A stretch of 64,000 nt of DNA, from positions 5,142-69,141 of the forward strand of contig JBJXGB010000103.1 in the NCBI GenBank assembly GCA_046152935.1, given 5' to 3'. This document shows, one piece after another, positions 45,220 through 55,407 of the stretch; the stretch's first letter is position 1; each line of letters begins with the position of its first letter. A program made the translations under genes and the position numbers. Source of the stretch: CAZMFZ01 sp046152935. Lineage in GTDB: Bacteria > Bacteroidota > Bacteroidia > Cytophagales > UBA9547. The notes under the pieces were generated by a model, which saw only the letters and a list, made by a program, of their open reading frames with translations, had not been told where the DNA came from and made no database searches.

Positions 45220-46008
45220 ATGGATACGTCAACACTTATTGCCTCTGGAATAATAGAAAACTACACCCTTGGTTTGGCCACTGATGATGAAATGCAATTG
45301 GTAGAACAATCTGCCAACGCATCGGAAGAAGTTTTTAAAATATTGGCTCAAAATCAGATCGCTTTAGAAAAATATGCGTATGCTTACGAAATTCAAACAC
45401 CAACCACTCTAAAGAACAAAATTTTTAACCAAATTAACATGGATAACCAAACAAAAGAGATTGAATTGAAACCGGTATCACCAATCAAAACATGGTGGGT
45501 AGCTGCCTCACTTATTATTTCAGCTTCAAGTTTATTGGGTAATGTTTATTTAGGATCTCAAACTGAAACTTTAAAGACGCAATTATCGCAAATTACCAAA
45601 ACCAACAATCGACTTACGTATGAAAATCTTATCAACAGAGCCAATTACAGAAGTGCCTCAGAGCAACTCTCTCTTTTGCACAAACATGGCAATAAAACCA
45701 CCCATTTGGAAGGTTTAGACTTGGCAAAAGAAGCTTCAGCGATGATTTATTGGAACTCTGAAAGTAAAGATTTATTCGTCTCGATCGATAATTTGCCAAA
45801 ACTGCCGGCAGGAAAGCAGTACCAATTGTGGGCTATGGCAGACGGAAAACCAGTAAATGCAGGATTATTGGCACTAGAATTTCAAAATAATTCACTTATC
45901 AAAATGAACGATGTAGCCAATGCACAGGCTTTTGCCATTTCTCTTGAAAAAATAGGAGGTTCAGCAACACCAGACATGAAAGCAATATACGTTTTAGGAA
46001 CAATTTAG
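45220..46008 (+). CDS. RskA-like anti-sigma factor
   Basis: The 262-residue protein has a cytosolic N-terminal zinc-less anti-sigma region (1-80; begins IASGIIENYTLGLATDDE, the usual RskA-type start), one transmembrane helix (about 89-110, WWVAASLIISASSLLGNVYL), a coiled coil (112-150), and the RskA C-terminal periplasmic domain with LPKLPAGKQYQLWAMADGKPVNAG. It should hold the sigma factor at the membrane until a signal leads to its proteolysis. The signal is unknown. Confidence 0.9.
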   Translation: MDTSTLIASGIIENYTLGLATDDEMQLVEQSANASEEVFKILAQNQIALEKYAYAYEIQTPTTLKNKIFNQINMDNQTKEIELKPVSPIKTWWVAASLIISASSLLGNVYLGSQTETLKTQLSQITKTNNRLTYENLINRANYRSASEQLSLLHKHGNKTTHLEGLDLAKEASAMIYWNSESKDLFVSIDNLPKLPAGKQYQLWAMADGKPVNAGLLALEFQNNSLIKMNDVANAQAFAISLEKIGGSATPDMKAIYVLGTI

Positions 46009-46063
46009 AAATTACGCAAAACTTTTTCTTAATATATTAGACTGGTTTAATCCAAATGCAAAG

Positions 46064-46711
46064 TCAATCTAATATTTTTATTTCAAATGCAAATTTTACA
46101 AGCCCCACTAAAGTTTTGGTGTTTGTTTTCCTAAATATATTCTTTCGATGGGTTTCGACCGTATGTTCACTGATAAAGAGCGCATCGGCTATTTTTTGGT
46201 TTGAATATTCTTTAATGATAAGTTTAATAATTTCTATTTCACGAGGTGTAAGATCAAATATTTTTGCGTCTTCCTTCTTGATTTCTTTGTATGTCATCAA
46301 ATTAGAGATCAAAATATCGGAAACCTCTCGACTGTAATATATGCCCTTTGCCATTACTACTTTTATGGCATCCAGCAGCTCTTTTCTATCCGTATTTTTG
46401 AGAATGTACCCCGCTGCACCAGCATCGAGTGCTTGCTGAATGCTTCCTAAGGCATTGTTCATTGATAAAATAATCACTTTTGTATAAGGAAACTCGGCTT
46501 TTATTTTTTCAGTAAGCTCAATGCCGTTCATTCCCGGCAGGTTAATATCGATGAGTGCTAAATCGATCTGCGTTTCGTCTAAGACTTTCAAGGCCTCATT
46601 GGCATGGAGGCAAGTATAAATTTCATCAAACTCTTTGCCATTTTTAAGTATGGATTTGAGGCCATCAAGCATTATTTGGTGGTCGTCACACAGTAAAATT
46701 TTCAATCCCAT
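46064..46711 (-). CDS. NarL/LuxR-family response regulator
   Basis: The 215-residue protein has a receiver (Asp9/Asp10 pocket, phospho-acceptor Asp55 in LALIDINLPGMNG, Lys in GYILKNT) and a LuxR-type helix-turn-helix (LTPREIEIIKLIIKEYSNQKIADALFISEHTVETHRKNIF, about 152-191). It lies 125 bp downstream of the 7TMR-DISM kinase on the same strand, its likely partner. It converges with the anti-sigma gene. Confidence 0.94.
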   Translation of the reverse strand: MGLKILLCDDHQIMLDGLKSILKNGKEFDEIYTCLHANEALKVLDETQIDLALIDINLPGMNGIELTEKIKAEFPYTKVIILSMNNALGSIQQALDAGAAGYILKNTDRKELLDAIKVVMAKGIYYSREVSDILISNLMTYKEIKKEDAKIFDLTPREIEIIKLIIKEYSNQKIADALFISEHTVETHRKNIFRKTNTKTLVGLVKFAFEIKILD

Positions 46712-46836
46712 TATTTGTCATAGTTATTTGTTAGCAAGGCAACAGATTCAAGCTCAGTACTCGTAAAGTAAGAATAATGTTTCTTAAAAATTTGAAAATG
46801 TTTCAAGATTTATCATTCAACTCGAAAAAACCAACT

Positions 46837-48771
46837 TTAATCTAAAACCTGATGGTGTTGCAAATTCAAATTGATGTTGTACATAGTTCCTTTGCCTGGC
46901 GAAGCATCAATATGCACTTCTCCTTTTAAGTATTCAATTCTCGATATGATATTTCTAATACCCATTCCGTTTGATCCCTTGTGTATTAGCGCCATATCAA
47001 ACCCTATTCCGTTGTCTTCAATCAGCAAAACCATTTTTTCATCTTCCAAAAAAAGTTGTATGTACACATCGGTAGCGTGCGAATGCCGAATAGCATTGTG
47101 AACAATTTCTTGAATAATACGATACAAAGTGGTTTGTACTTGCGGCAAAAGATCGGGTTCGAAATCTAAGTTTTGAAAGTGCAATCGTATTTTTTTTGCA
47201 TTATTTATCTTTCTACAAAAATCTTTTAAGGCAGCCATCAAACCAAATTGCACTACGGTGTTAGGCATCAAATTATGAGAAATATTGCGAACTTCTCTGC
47301 AAGAGTCATCCACCAAAGCCACAATGCTTCTTACTACCTCTGCAGCCTCTTTGTTTCGCTTATCTACCCAATGTTCTAGAGAAGAAAGATTGAGTTTCAC
47401 AACTGAAAGCAATTGGCCAATTCCGTCATGCAACTCGAAAGCAAGCCTTTTTCGCTCATTCTCTTCCCCTTGAATTACTGCCCCAAACGCTTTTATCTGC
47501 TCATCGTTTAGCCGTTGTAAAAGCACGGCATTTTCTTCTAATTGCACAATTGTCTCCCTTTGTGCCTGTTGTTTTTCAACCCTCAACACATTTATTCGAT
47601 CTGCCAACGCAAACGACAAAAACAATAGTTCCAAAATAGTACCAATCTGAGTACTATAAGTAGCAAAAAAATTAAATGGTGTAAAGCCCAAACTCGCCAA
47701 TGCATACATGATTCCGCCAAAAGCAATGCACGACCAGCCAACAATCATAAATTTTGCAGACGAAACCCCTTGTGTATAGGCACTAAATATGGCGTACATT
47801 ATGCACGGTATCACGCCACACATACACAAAACAATAAAAAAAGGCAAATTGTACTTTAACGGGATAAATATACATGCTACTATTTCCGCAACGGCAATAC
47901 ATTTAATCGAATAGAAGATGTTTTTAACGAATTTAGGGTGATGGACATTTCCAGAAAAAGCTTGCATAAATTGTAATATAAACAGAATTTCTAGGCTCAA
48001 AAATACCCCTCCCATCTTATTAGAAATTGTGGGCAAGTCTTTCATTAAATATTGATTGAACCAACCACCTAGCTCAAATTGAAAAAGCAAGGCAGAAAAA
48101 ATGTACAAGACATAATACAAATAGCTTACATCAAATATTACTAAATATAAAAAAAGATTATACAAACCCATGATGAGAATACAACCAAAATATATGCCCT
48201 CAATCATCTGCAATCGGTAATGGTGATCGAAATAGCTATTGTAATCGGCTAATACCATATTGAAATCAACCGCATCTTCAGAGGCTATTCTGACGAATAT
48301 TTGGTAAGTACTATTTGACTTCAAGGGCAAATTAAATATAAAGTACCTGTTGTCGTATTCGCGGGTAGAAAATGGGCGAGAATTGCCTGTTTTATTCGAT
48401 TTGACAACTTCACCATTGGCATCAACCAAATAGAAATCGAGGTAATTAATTGTGGTATTTTCGCACGCCAAAACGAAAGCGTTGCCAATCGAATCAGTGT
48501 CGATATTTAATTTAAACCAATACGCTGAGGGCGAATATCCAAAATTGTTTTTATGTTTTGGAGAAAATATCAAACTATTAGGCGCAGCCAAAAAATCATC
48601 TATCGTTAAATTCCCCTTTTTATCTTCAAAAAAAAGGCCTTGTTGGTGTACCAAATCATCAAATTGCGATTTCTTAATCTTTAAATTTGCATTTTGACTG
48701 GCAGCTGAACCTGGACTAGCGAAAAAAATATTGAGAAAGATACAGAACAGAACTAGTATTTTGAAGTTCAT
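46837..48771 (-). CDS. 7TMR-DISM sensor histidine kinase (HisKA_3 type)
   Basis: The 644-residue kinase has a signal peptide (1-23), a periplasmic 7TMR-DISM extracellular domain (about 35-180, carbohydrate-binding-like fold), seven membrane helices (190-393), a coiled coil, and a HisKA_3 dimerisation domain with His448 in KRLAFELHDGIGQLLS. It ends in an HATPase domain with NAIRHSHATD, DNGIGFD and GMGIRNI. HisKA_3 kinases normally phosphorylate NarL-type regulators, matching its downstream neighbour. It is divergent from the large PAS kinase, sharing a 145-bp promoter region. Confidence 0.94.
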   Translation of the reverse strand: MNFKILVLFCIFLNIFFASPGSAASQNANLKIKKSQFDDLVHQQGLFFEDKKGNLTIDDFLAAPNSLIFSPKHKNNFGYSPSAYWFKLNIDTDSIGNAFVLACENTTINYLDFYLVDANGEVVKSNKTGNSRPFSTREYDNRYFIFNLPLKSNSTYQIFVRIASEDAVDFNMVLADYNSYFDHHYRLQMIEGIYFGCILIMGLYNLFLYLVIFDVSYLYYVLYIFSALLFQFELGGWFNQYLMKDLPTISNKMGGVFLSLEILFILQFMQAFSGNVHHPKFVKNIFYSIKCIAVAEIVACIFIPLKYNLPFFIVLCMCGVIPCIMYAIFSAYTQGVSSAKFMIVGWSCIAFGGIMYALASLGFTPFNFFATYSTQIGTILELLFLSFALADRINVLRVEKQQAQRETIVQLEENAVLLQRLNDEQIKAFGAVIQGEENERKRLAFELHDGIGQLLSVVKLNLSSLEHWVDKRNKEAAEVVRSIVALVDDSCREVRNISHNLMPNTVVQFGLMAALKDFCRKINNAKKIRLHFQNLDFEPDLLPQVQTTLYRIIQEIVHNAIRHSHATDVYIQLFLEDEKMVLLIEDNGIGFDMALIHKGSNGMGIRNIISRIEYLKGEVHIDASPGKGTMYNINLNLQHHQVLD

Positions 48772-48916
48772 TAAATAAGAATAATTTCTTGCCTTTATAA
48801 ACAGATAAATAAAGATAGATGCAACTTATTGATTCATATCAAAATAAATATTAGCATCTTACCACTTAGATTGCTATTTTGTATACTTATATGAATCTCA
48901 AATTTCAGCAAAATAT

Positions 48917-51900
48917 ATGAGTTCAACACCAAACAGTTTTAACGAAAAACGAAATCTTGAATTACTTGGCGATTCTTTCGAGTCGATTCTTGATGATTCT
49001 GACGAATATATATTGTCGCTGCAACTTGATTTTTCGATCAAGTATGCCAACAAAGGATTTACGGCTATGTGCTTAAAAGCTTACGACCTTGTGGTAGAAA
49101 TAGAAAAAACCTCGTTTTTTGAGATAATCCCAGCCTTTTTAACCAAACATTACAAAGAAATATTGGCTAACGTAATGGCCGGTGATACCGTCAAAAATAA
49201 TACATTTAGAAACTTCGGTGCCAAAAATCTGCCCGATGTGTACTACCAAGAAGTTTTCAAACCAGTAAAAAATAGTCAGAATAATGTCGAATCTATACAT
49301 ATCTTCATTAGAGACATTACCCAAAATTATAAAACGGAAAATCAACTCGCGGAAAATGAGGCGATACTAAAAGGCGTTTTTGAAAGTAATTCAGATGAAA
49401 TTTTTTCTCTAAATAATAAATACGAAATAACAAGTTTCAATAAAAATATTGCAGAATCGATCGAAAAATTAACTGGAAAACGAATAAAACTTGGCACGAA
49501 TATTTTGCAACATCTTGAAAAACAAGATTTTGCCGATATATCTCAGACACACAAAAAAAGGTTTGACATAGCTTTAAAAGGAGAAAGAATTACAGAAGTA
49601 GATACATTTGAGTTAGAAGGAAGCGTAAAACACACAGAGTTTACTGTAAATCCAATCTATTTAAATGAGTCTATTGTTGGCATAAGTGCATTTGGAAAAG
49701 ACATTACCCAAAAATTAATAACTGAAAAAGCCATTTCAGAGGCTTACCAAGAAGAAATAAAACTAAATAAAGAACTTGCCAATAGAAAGGAAGAACTTAC
49801 TACCAAAGAGGAAGAACTCCTACAATCGATTGAAGAGCTAATAAGTGTAAATGATTTTGTAGAGCAAAGAGAAAGGCAAATAAACACCATTTTTGATAAT
49901 TCGCCTGATATAATTGCATCGATTGATAGAGAATACAAAGTAAATATTGCTAATCGACCTTTCAGAGAATTATTCTTTAAAATAAACAAAAAAGACTTTG
50001 AACCAGGTGCTAATGTCAAGACTTTTCTACTCGACCAATCGGCATGGCAATCTTACGAAGCGATCTACAAAAGTGTATTTGAAGGCAATGCATACTCACG
50101 CATTGTAGACCTAAATGACACGATCTTGGGTAGGTACGTATGCGAAGAATGCTACTCCCCTATCAGAAACGAACACGATGAAATAACAGAAATAGCGATT
50201 TACATCAAAGAAATTACTGAAAAAGTTAAAAGCCAAGAAAAAATTAGCATTCAAGAAAAACGATTCACCAGCGTAATCAACAGCACAGATGTTGATGGAA
50301 TATTGGTTGTAAATAGCAACTATATTCTCACAGGATTTAACAAATCTTACGAAAATGTGATGCAAAGTAATTATGGCATTACCATAGAGGCAGATAAATA
50401 TTCAATATTTGATTTGCTACCGCCACAATTTCACGAGGATTATCGACAAATATTCGACAATGTATTGAAGGGCGAAACACAGCATAAAGAGACTATGCAT
50501 CCCATAGCTGATGGAAAGCACATTTACACTACCGAATCGTTTTTTCCCATATTTGACAATGACAATAAAATAGTAGAAATAGCTGTTTTTATTCGAGATG
50601 TTACTGAAAGCGTAGTTAATCAAAAATTGATTAAAGACAGCGAGGAGATGTTGAGAGAAACACAAGAAATTGCCGTACTGGGCAGTTGGCAATATGTGTT
50701 AGCCACTGGCGATGTTATTTGGAGCGATGTTACGTACGCTATTTACGAAATTCCTTTAGGTACAAAAATCGATTTTAACTTGTTCCAGACTTTACATTCC
50801 GAAGAGGAAAATGCACTAATATCAGAAATAATATCAAATGCCACAAAAAATAAATGTGCCTACAAACTCGAAAATAAATACGTTTCGCCAACGGGTATCG
50901 AGAAATGTTTGCTAGGCATCGGAAACCCTATTTCTGATACTGAAGGCAATTTAATTGAGTTTCGAGGGAGCATACAAGATATTACAGATCGAAAAAAAGC
51001 CGAACAAAGCTTAGAATTATCACTTCAACAATCAAACAAACTGAATGAAATACTGGCGCAAAGAGAACTAGAACTAACATCTAACGAAGAAGAACTTCGC
51101 AGCTATGTAGACGAACTTTCTCTGGTAAATAAAAAACTTGAAGAAAAAGAACAGTTTTTGCAGAAAAACATTCAATTACTCAATCTTACTGGTTTGGTAA
51201 ATAAAGTGGGTGGCTGGGAATACGATGTGGCGATGAATAAATATTATTTCACAGACCAAATGTACCTAATGAGAGGGTTAAAGGTGGGCGATGAACTCAA
51301 TTTTAATAAAATGAGTGACTTTTATAACGAGACGGATAAACTCGTAATCGAAAATAATATCAAGAAACTGTTTGAAAAAGGCGACCCTTTTGACAGCGAG
51401 ATGGAAATGACAACACAAACTGGCTCAAAAATATGGGTAAGAAGTGTTGGATATGCAGAAATGAGCAACGGAAAAACCATCAAAGCCTACGGTGCAGTGC
51501 AAGACATTACGAAAAGAAAGCAAGACCGACAAAAAATATTAGATAGTGAGGCAAATCTTAAAGCAATCATCAACAGCAATGATTTTAGTATTTGGGCTGT
51601 GAGTAACGATCTTAAATTTATCGCGTTCAATGAAGAATTTACTTCTCGATACAAATCGGTTTTTAAACGCGAGCCAAGAGAAGGAATGGATGCTCTTGAA
51701 GGTGTAAATGCAGAGACACTGAAAGATTGGAAGGAGTTCTACGACAAAGCATTAAGCGGAGAAAAATTTAAAGCTGAGCTAGGAAGCGAAGGTACAATTT
51801 TCGAATACCATTTCAATCCGATAAAAAATTCAGACGGATCAATCACAGGCGTTGCAATAATTGGAAGTGATATTTCTCAAAAAAGAACGATAGAAAAACA

Positions 51901-53362
51901 AATAAAATTGAGTGAACAAAAATTCAGGGCTTTATTTGAAAAAGCGAGGGTGTCGATGATGATTATCGATAAAGACAATATCATTGATTGTAACGATCAC
52001 ACCCTTAATTTGCTTCAGCTTTCTGATAGATCAGAACTTAATTCCTTGATTGGCCCCATATTGAAACAGTCGAGCTTCGATGGATTTTCGGTGGTGCACA
52101 AATCGGCCAACATTCAAAAAATAATAGATAGCCACGAAGAACGGGTGTTTGAATGGAGCCACGTAAGAAAAGATGGGAAACAATTGTATGGCGAAATAAG
52201 AGTGACACCGATTGAAATAGATGGAAAAGAGGTGCTTTTTTCACAATTTTACGATCTTACAGATAGAAAAGTAGCCGAAAATAAAATATTAGAAAGTGAA
52301 AACTTCTTAAACAGCATTATCGACAATATTCCTATTGGGATCATGATTATTGACCAAGAGGGTGAAGTACAGCGAATGAACAATGCAATTTTGGCTCTCA
52401 CAAGCATTCCTGTCGATTGGCATAGCCGCAGTGGCATACATTTCAGAAACGACTCTTTTCTGAAAGAAATTGGTGCAACTTACTTTTTTGAATCGGCACT
52501 TGAAGGAAAGGTAATCATCAACCAAGAACTACAAGTAGATTTTGGGCTCTCAGTAAATGAATGGAATATGCGAAACGACCTGGTTTGGTTTTTGGTAACG
52601 GCATTTCCTATTTACGAAAATAAAAAAGTAAAAAATGTGGTGGTAGCATTGATCGATGTTTCTGCAGACAAAAAAAATAAGGAGCAGATAGAATCAAATG
52701 CACATGAATTGGTTGAATCGAACAAAAAAATGGCTGAATACAAATTGATGGCTTTGAGATCGGTTATGAATCCGCATTTTTTATTCAATTCGCTCAATTC
52801 TATACAATATTTTATAGCCAAAAATGACAGAGAGCAAGCGTTGAATTATTTATCATTGTTTTCCAAACTTATTCGATCCATTTTAAATAGTTCTATTGAT
52901 AATTCACATTCACTGGCCGAAGAGATCAGCATCCTTCGCTTTTATACAGATTTAGAAACTTTAAGGTTTGAAAATAAATTTATTACTATTTTTCACATCG
53001 AAGAATCGATAGATTTAGAAAATATTGAAATTCCTTCATTAATTTTACAACCTTATGTAGAAAACGCCATTTTGCACGGTCTTTACAACAAAGCGGGTGA
53101 GAAAGGCGTATTAAGAATATCTTTCAAACTTACTGATAACGAGCGGCTTTTAGTATCGATTGAAGACAACGGAGTTGGTAGAATTGAGGCATTAGAAATA
53201 AAGCAAGCCAGCAAGATACACAGGTCGGTAGGAATGTTGGTAACACAAGAACGATTAGCGCTCATCAACAAAAATAATAATTTGTCGGTAACAATTGTCG
53301 ATTTAAAAGATGAAAATAACCTGCCAAATGGCACAAGAGTAGAAGTACTATTTAATATTTGA
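48917..53362 (+). CDS. Cytosolic multi-PAS (about nine) LytS-like histidine kinase
   Basis: The 1481-residue protein has no membrane helix or signal peptide. I count about nine consecutive PAS units, most closing with a PAC-like strand such as IRDITQ, GKDITQK, IKEITEK, IRDVTES, IQDITDRKKAEQ, VQDITKR, GSDISQK, YDLTDRK and LIDVSADK. Two coiled coils interrupt the array (about 275-320 and 700-750). The C-terminus is a His_kinase (LytS/YehU) domain with the acceptor His in MNPHFLFNSLNSIQYF, and an HATPase with PSLILQPYVENAILHGL and DNGVGR. LytS-type kinases pair with LytTR regulators, and one follows after 25 bp. Signals are probably several small ligands or redox cues. Confidence 0.93.
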   Translation: MSSTPNSFNEKRNLELLGDSFESILDDSDEYILSLQLDFSIKYANKGFTAMCLKAYDLVVEIEKTSFFEIIPAFLTKHYKEILANVMAGDTVKNNTFRNFGAKNLPDVYYQEVFKPVKNSQNNVESIHIFIRDITQNYKTENQLAENEAILKGVFESNSDEIFSLNNKYEITSFNKNIAESIEKLTGKRIKLGTNILQHLEKQDFADISQTHKKRFDIALKGERITEVDTFELEGSVKHTEFTVNPIYLNESIVGISAFGKDITQKLITEKAISEAYQEEIKLNKELANRKEELTTKEEELLQSIEELISVNDFVEQRERQINTIFDNSPDIIASIDREYKVNIANRPFRELFFKINKKDFEPGANVKTFLLDQSAWQSYEAIYKSVFEGNAYSRIVDLNDTILGRYVCEECYSPIRNEHDEITEIAIYIKEITEKVKSQEKISIQEKRFTSVINSTDVDGILVVNSNYILTGFNKSYENVMQSNYGITIEADKYSIFDLLPPQFHEDYRQIFDNVLKGETQHKETMHPIADGKHIYTTESFFPIFDNDNKIVEIAVFIRDVTESVVNQKLIKDSEEMLRETQEIAVLGSWQYVLATGDVIWSDVTYAIYEIPLGTKIDFNLFQTLHSEEENALISEIISNATKNKCAYKLENKYVSPTGIEKCLLGIGNPISDTEGNLIEFRGSIQDITDRKKAEQSLELSLQQSNKLNEILAQRELELTSNEEELRSYVDELSLVNKKLEEKEQFLQKNIQLLNLTGLVNKVGGWEYDVAMNKYYFTDQMYLMRGLKVGDELNFNKMSDFYNETDKLVIENNIKKLFEKGDPFDSEMEMTTQTGSKIWVRSVGYAEMSNGKTIKAYGAVQDITKRKQDRQKILDSEANLKAIINSNDFSIWAVSNDLKFIAFNEEFTSRYKSVFKREPREGMDALEGVNAETLKDWKEFYDKALSGEKFKAELGSEGTIFEYHFNPIKNSDGSITGVAIIGSDISQKRTIEKQIKLSEQKFRALFEKARVSMMIIDKDNIIDCNDHTLNLLQLSDRSELNSLIGPILKQSSFDGFSVVHKSANIQKIIDSHEERVFEWSHVRKDGKQLYGEIRVTPIEIDGKEVLFSQFYDLTDRKVAENKILESENFLNSIIDNIPIGIMIIDQEGEVQRMNNAILALTSIPVDWHSRSGIHFRNDSFLKEIGATYFFESALEGKVIINQELQVDFGLSVNEWNMRNDLVWFLVTAFPIYENKKVKNVVVALIDVSADKKNKEQIESNAHELVESNKKMAEYKLMALRSVMNPHFLFNSLNSIQYFIAKNDREQALNYLSLFSKLIRSILNSSIDNSHSLAEEISILRFYTDLETLRFENKFITIFHIEESIDLENIEIPSLILQPYVENAILHGLYNKAGEKGVLRISFKLTDNERLLVSIEDNGVGRIEALEIKQASKIHRSVGMLVTQERLALINKNNNLSVTIVDLKDENNLPNGTRVEVLFNI

Positions 53363-53387
53363 ACTTACCAACCTAAACACCGACACA

Positions 53388-54146
53388 ATGCTAAAAGCAG
53401 TAATTGTAGATGATGAAGAAAAAAGCCGTGAAAATCTAAAAATTTTAATTGAAGAATTTTGCTCCAATGTGCAAGTATTGGCTTTGGCGAAATCGGTAGC
53501 TGAAGGTATAGAGGCCATCGATAATTTTCGACCAGATATCTTGTTCCTAGATATTCAAATGCAAAAAGAAACTGGCTTTGATCTTTTAAATAGCATCAAA
53601 AAAATAGATTTTGAGATTATTTTTACTACTGCTCACTCAGAATATGCCATTGATGCTATCAAATTTGCGGCCATCGATTATTTATTGAAGCCAATTGACA
53701 TCAACGATTTGAAACTCGCCATTCGCAGCGTTGAAAAAAAACTTACTAACAATAATTTCAAAGAGCAATTTGAAACCTTGTTGCACAATTTTCGAGCAGA
53801 TAATTCAGATAGTTACAAACTCGCCATTCCTTCCTCAGATGGGCTTGTATTTATTAGCATTAAAGATATTATCTACTGCGAAGCTTTGAGCAACTACACC
53901 AAGATTCACATGAAAGACGGTAAATTTCACATGATTTCAAAGACTTTGAAAGAATACGAAAGTTTGCTCTCCAACTACCATTTTTTCAGAATTCACCATG
54001 CCTACTTAATAAATACCAAAGAAATAAAAAAATATGTGAGAGGCGATGGTGGCTATGTTATCATGAACAATGATGTGTCGATTGATGTATCGAAACGTAA
54101 AAAAGAGCTTTTTTTGAAGAAAATAGACAATGGCTTTTTGAATTAG
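53388..54146 (+). CDS. LytTR-family response regulator
   Basis: The 252-residue protein has a receiver with Asp8/Asp9 pocket, phospho-acceptor Asp55 in ILFLDIQMQKETGFDLL and Lys in YLLKPID, then a LytTR DNA-binding domain (about 145-245; IIYCEALSNYTKIHMKDGK, FFRIHHAYLINTKEIKKY). It directly follows the nine-PAS kinase and is its expected partner. Targets are unknown. Confidence 0.95.
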   Translation: MLKAVIVDDEEKSRENLKILIEEFCSNVQVLALAKSVAEGIEAIDNFRPDILFLDIQMQKETGFDLLNSIKKIDFEIIFTTAHSEYAIDAIKFAAIDYLLKPIDINDLKLAIRSVEKKLTNNNFKEQFETLLHNFRADNSDSYKLAIPSSDGLVFISIKDIIYCEALSNYTKIHMKDGKFHMISKTLKEYESLLSNYHFFRIHHAYLINTKEIKKYVRGDGGYVIMNNDVSIDVSKRKKELFLKKIDNGFLN

Positions 54147-54165
54147 CTATCAACCAAATGCCTGA

Positions 54166-54903
54166 TTATGAATGTTGTACATCAAGCTGCCGTTCCAGAT
54201 TATTCAATTCGTTCTGAAATTTGATTCTTACTTCTTTTGCGAATGGATTGTCGTTTTCGATCGATGTAAACAAATCCCAAGAATCGCCACCTAAGTAGTT
54301 TTTTACATCTAACAGCCTTTCGTAAGCCCTAGTTTTCATCTCAAACTCTTTCACTTGTATGCCTGAAAGAGCCCTGGCAATAAAATGCGTAAGTCCCTGA
54401 ACATAAGCCATTTCCTGATCGTGCTCTTCTGGCGTTCGAAGAATTACATTTAGTTTAAGTACCTCACTGGCAAATTTTTTGATGCAATCAAGTTTTGTAG
54501 TTCGCTCCGAACAAAGCACAAAATTCAACCCTTCAATACCATTTTTTCCACTTTGTGGCCCAAAAAGCGGGTGAGCACCCACAATTTCACAAGTTGAGGG
54601 CAAATATCTTTTCATCAACGCTAATGGCTTTAGTTTTACAGATGCTACATCAATCACTAAAGCCTTGGGATTGAAAAAATGGCTATTTTCAATCAAGAAA
54701 CTTTCAAAAAAACTGATGTTTGTGCATAAAATGATAATATCCATCTGCAAAGCCCTGTGCAATTGGCACCAATTAACATTCAACTCCCTAGCTTTTTCTT
54801 CATAATCGGTTCTATTCCAAGCATATACATCAAAATGCGAGGTAAGATGTGGGGCAATAAATTGCCCAAAAGTGCCAAAACCAATAATTGAAAGTGTTTG
54901 CAT
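54166..54903 (-). CDS. tyrA: Prephenate dehydrogenase
   Basis: TyrA oxidises prephenate to 4-hydroxyphenylpyruvate in tyrosine synthesis. I start at the ATG at 54903, which puts the NAD-binding strand MQTLSIIGFGTFGQF at the very N-terminus; nine codons upstream to 54930 are also open. Family segments include VDVASVKLKPLALMKRYLP, the substrate-binding GAHPLFGPQSGK with catalytic His, and AYVQGLTHFIARAL. At about 245 residues it is short for the family: it ends shortly after the dimerisation helices and has no ACT or chorismate mutase domain. It converges with the LytTR gene. Confidence 0.88.
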   Translation of the reverse strand: MQTLSIIGFGTFGQFIAPHLTSHFDVYAWNRTDYEEKARELNVNWCQLHRALQMDIIILCTNISFFESFLIENSHFFNPKALVIDVASVKLKPLALMKRYLPSTCEIVGAHPLFGPQSGKNGIEGLNFVLCSERTTKLDCIKKFASEVLKLNVILRTPEEHDQEMAYVQGLTHFIARALSGIQVKEFEMKTRAYERLLDVKNYLGGDSWDLFTSIENDNPFAKEVRIKFQNELNNLERQLDVQHS

Positions 54904-55028
54904 TGCAAATGTGGATAAATCAAATCTCAAGCGAATTCAAATATCACAAATATCAAATTCAAAACATTGATTAATATTGGTTTTTGTTTCACAATCCAAT
55001 TTCTAATCGACCAATAAATTTAAAAATT

Positions 55029-55280
55029 ATGGATGTTTCAGTAGATATTAGTCTGTATCCTTTAGAAAACGAGTATATCGATACCATTTGGGCCTTTATC
55101 GATCTAGTAAAAGCCAATAAAAACCTCACTGTCGTTACCAACGGACTTAGTACACAAGTATTTGGCGAATACAAAGAAGTGATGGGAGCATTGACAGAAG
55201 ATATTTTACAAATATTTGACCAACATAAAGCCGTATTTGTGTTGAAAATCGCGAAGGGAATTCATCGACTCGATCCTTAA
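55029..55280 (+). CDS. YkoF/MTH1187-like thiamine-binding family protein
   Basis: The 83-residue protein starts MDVSVDISLYPLENEY and has the beta-alpha-beta ferredoxin-like pattern of the YkoF/UPF0045 group (VVTNGLSTQVFGEYKEVM is its most conserved part, where the 'NG.ST...G' residues bind ligand in relatives). I start at the ATG at 55029; 15 upstream codons to 54984 are open but not conserved-looking. Relatives bind thiamine or hydroxymethylpyrimidine. No thiamine gene is adjacent, so function is uncertain. Confidence 0.72.
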   Translation: MDVSVDISLYPLENEYIDTIWAFIDLVKANKNLTVVTNGLSTQVFGEYKEVMGALTEDILQIFDQHKAVFVLKIAKGIHRLDP

Positions 55281-55407
55281 AAATTAGAGAATTGTAACAA
55301 TAACTTGATTTTATTTACACCTATTGCCAAGCAAAATGCTCCCAAAAACGTGCCTTATGGCCTTGCTTACGACTTTTAAGTAACCCAATTACCCATATCA
55401 CGTACAA

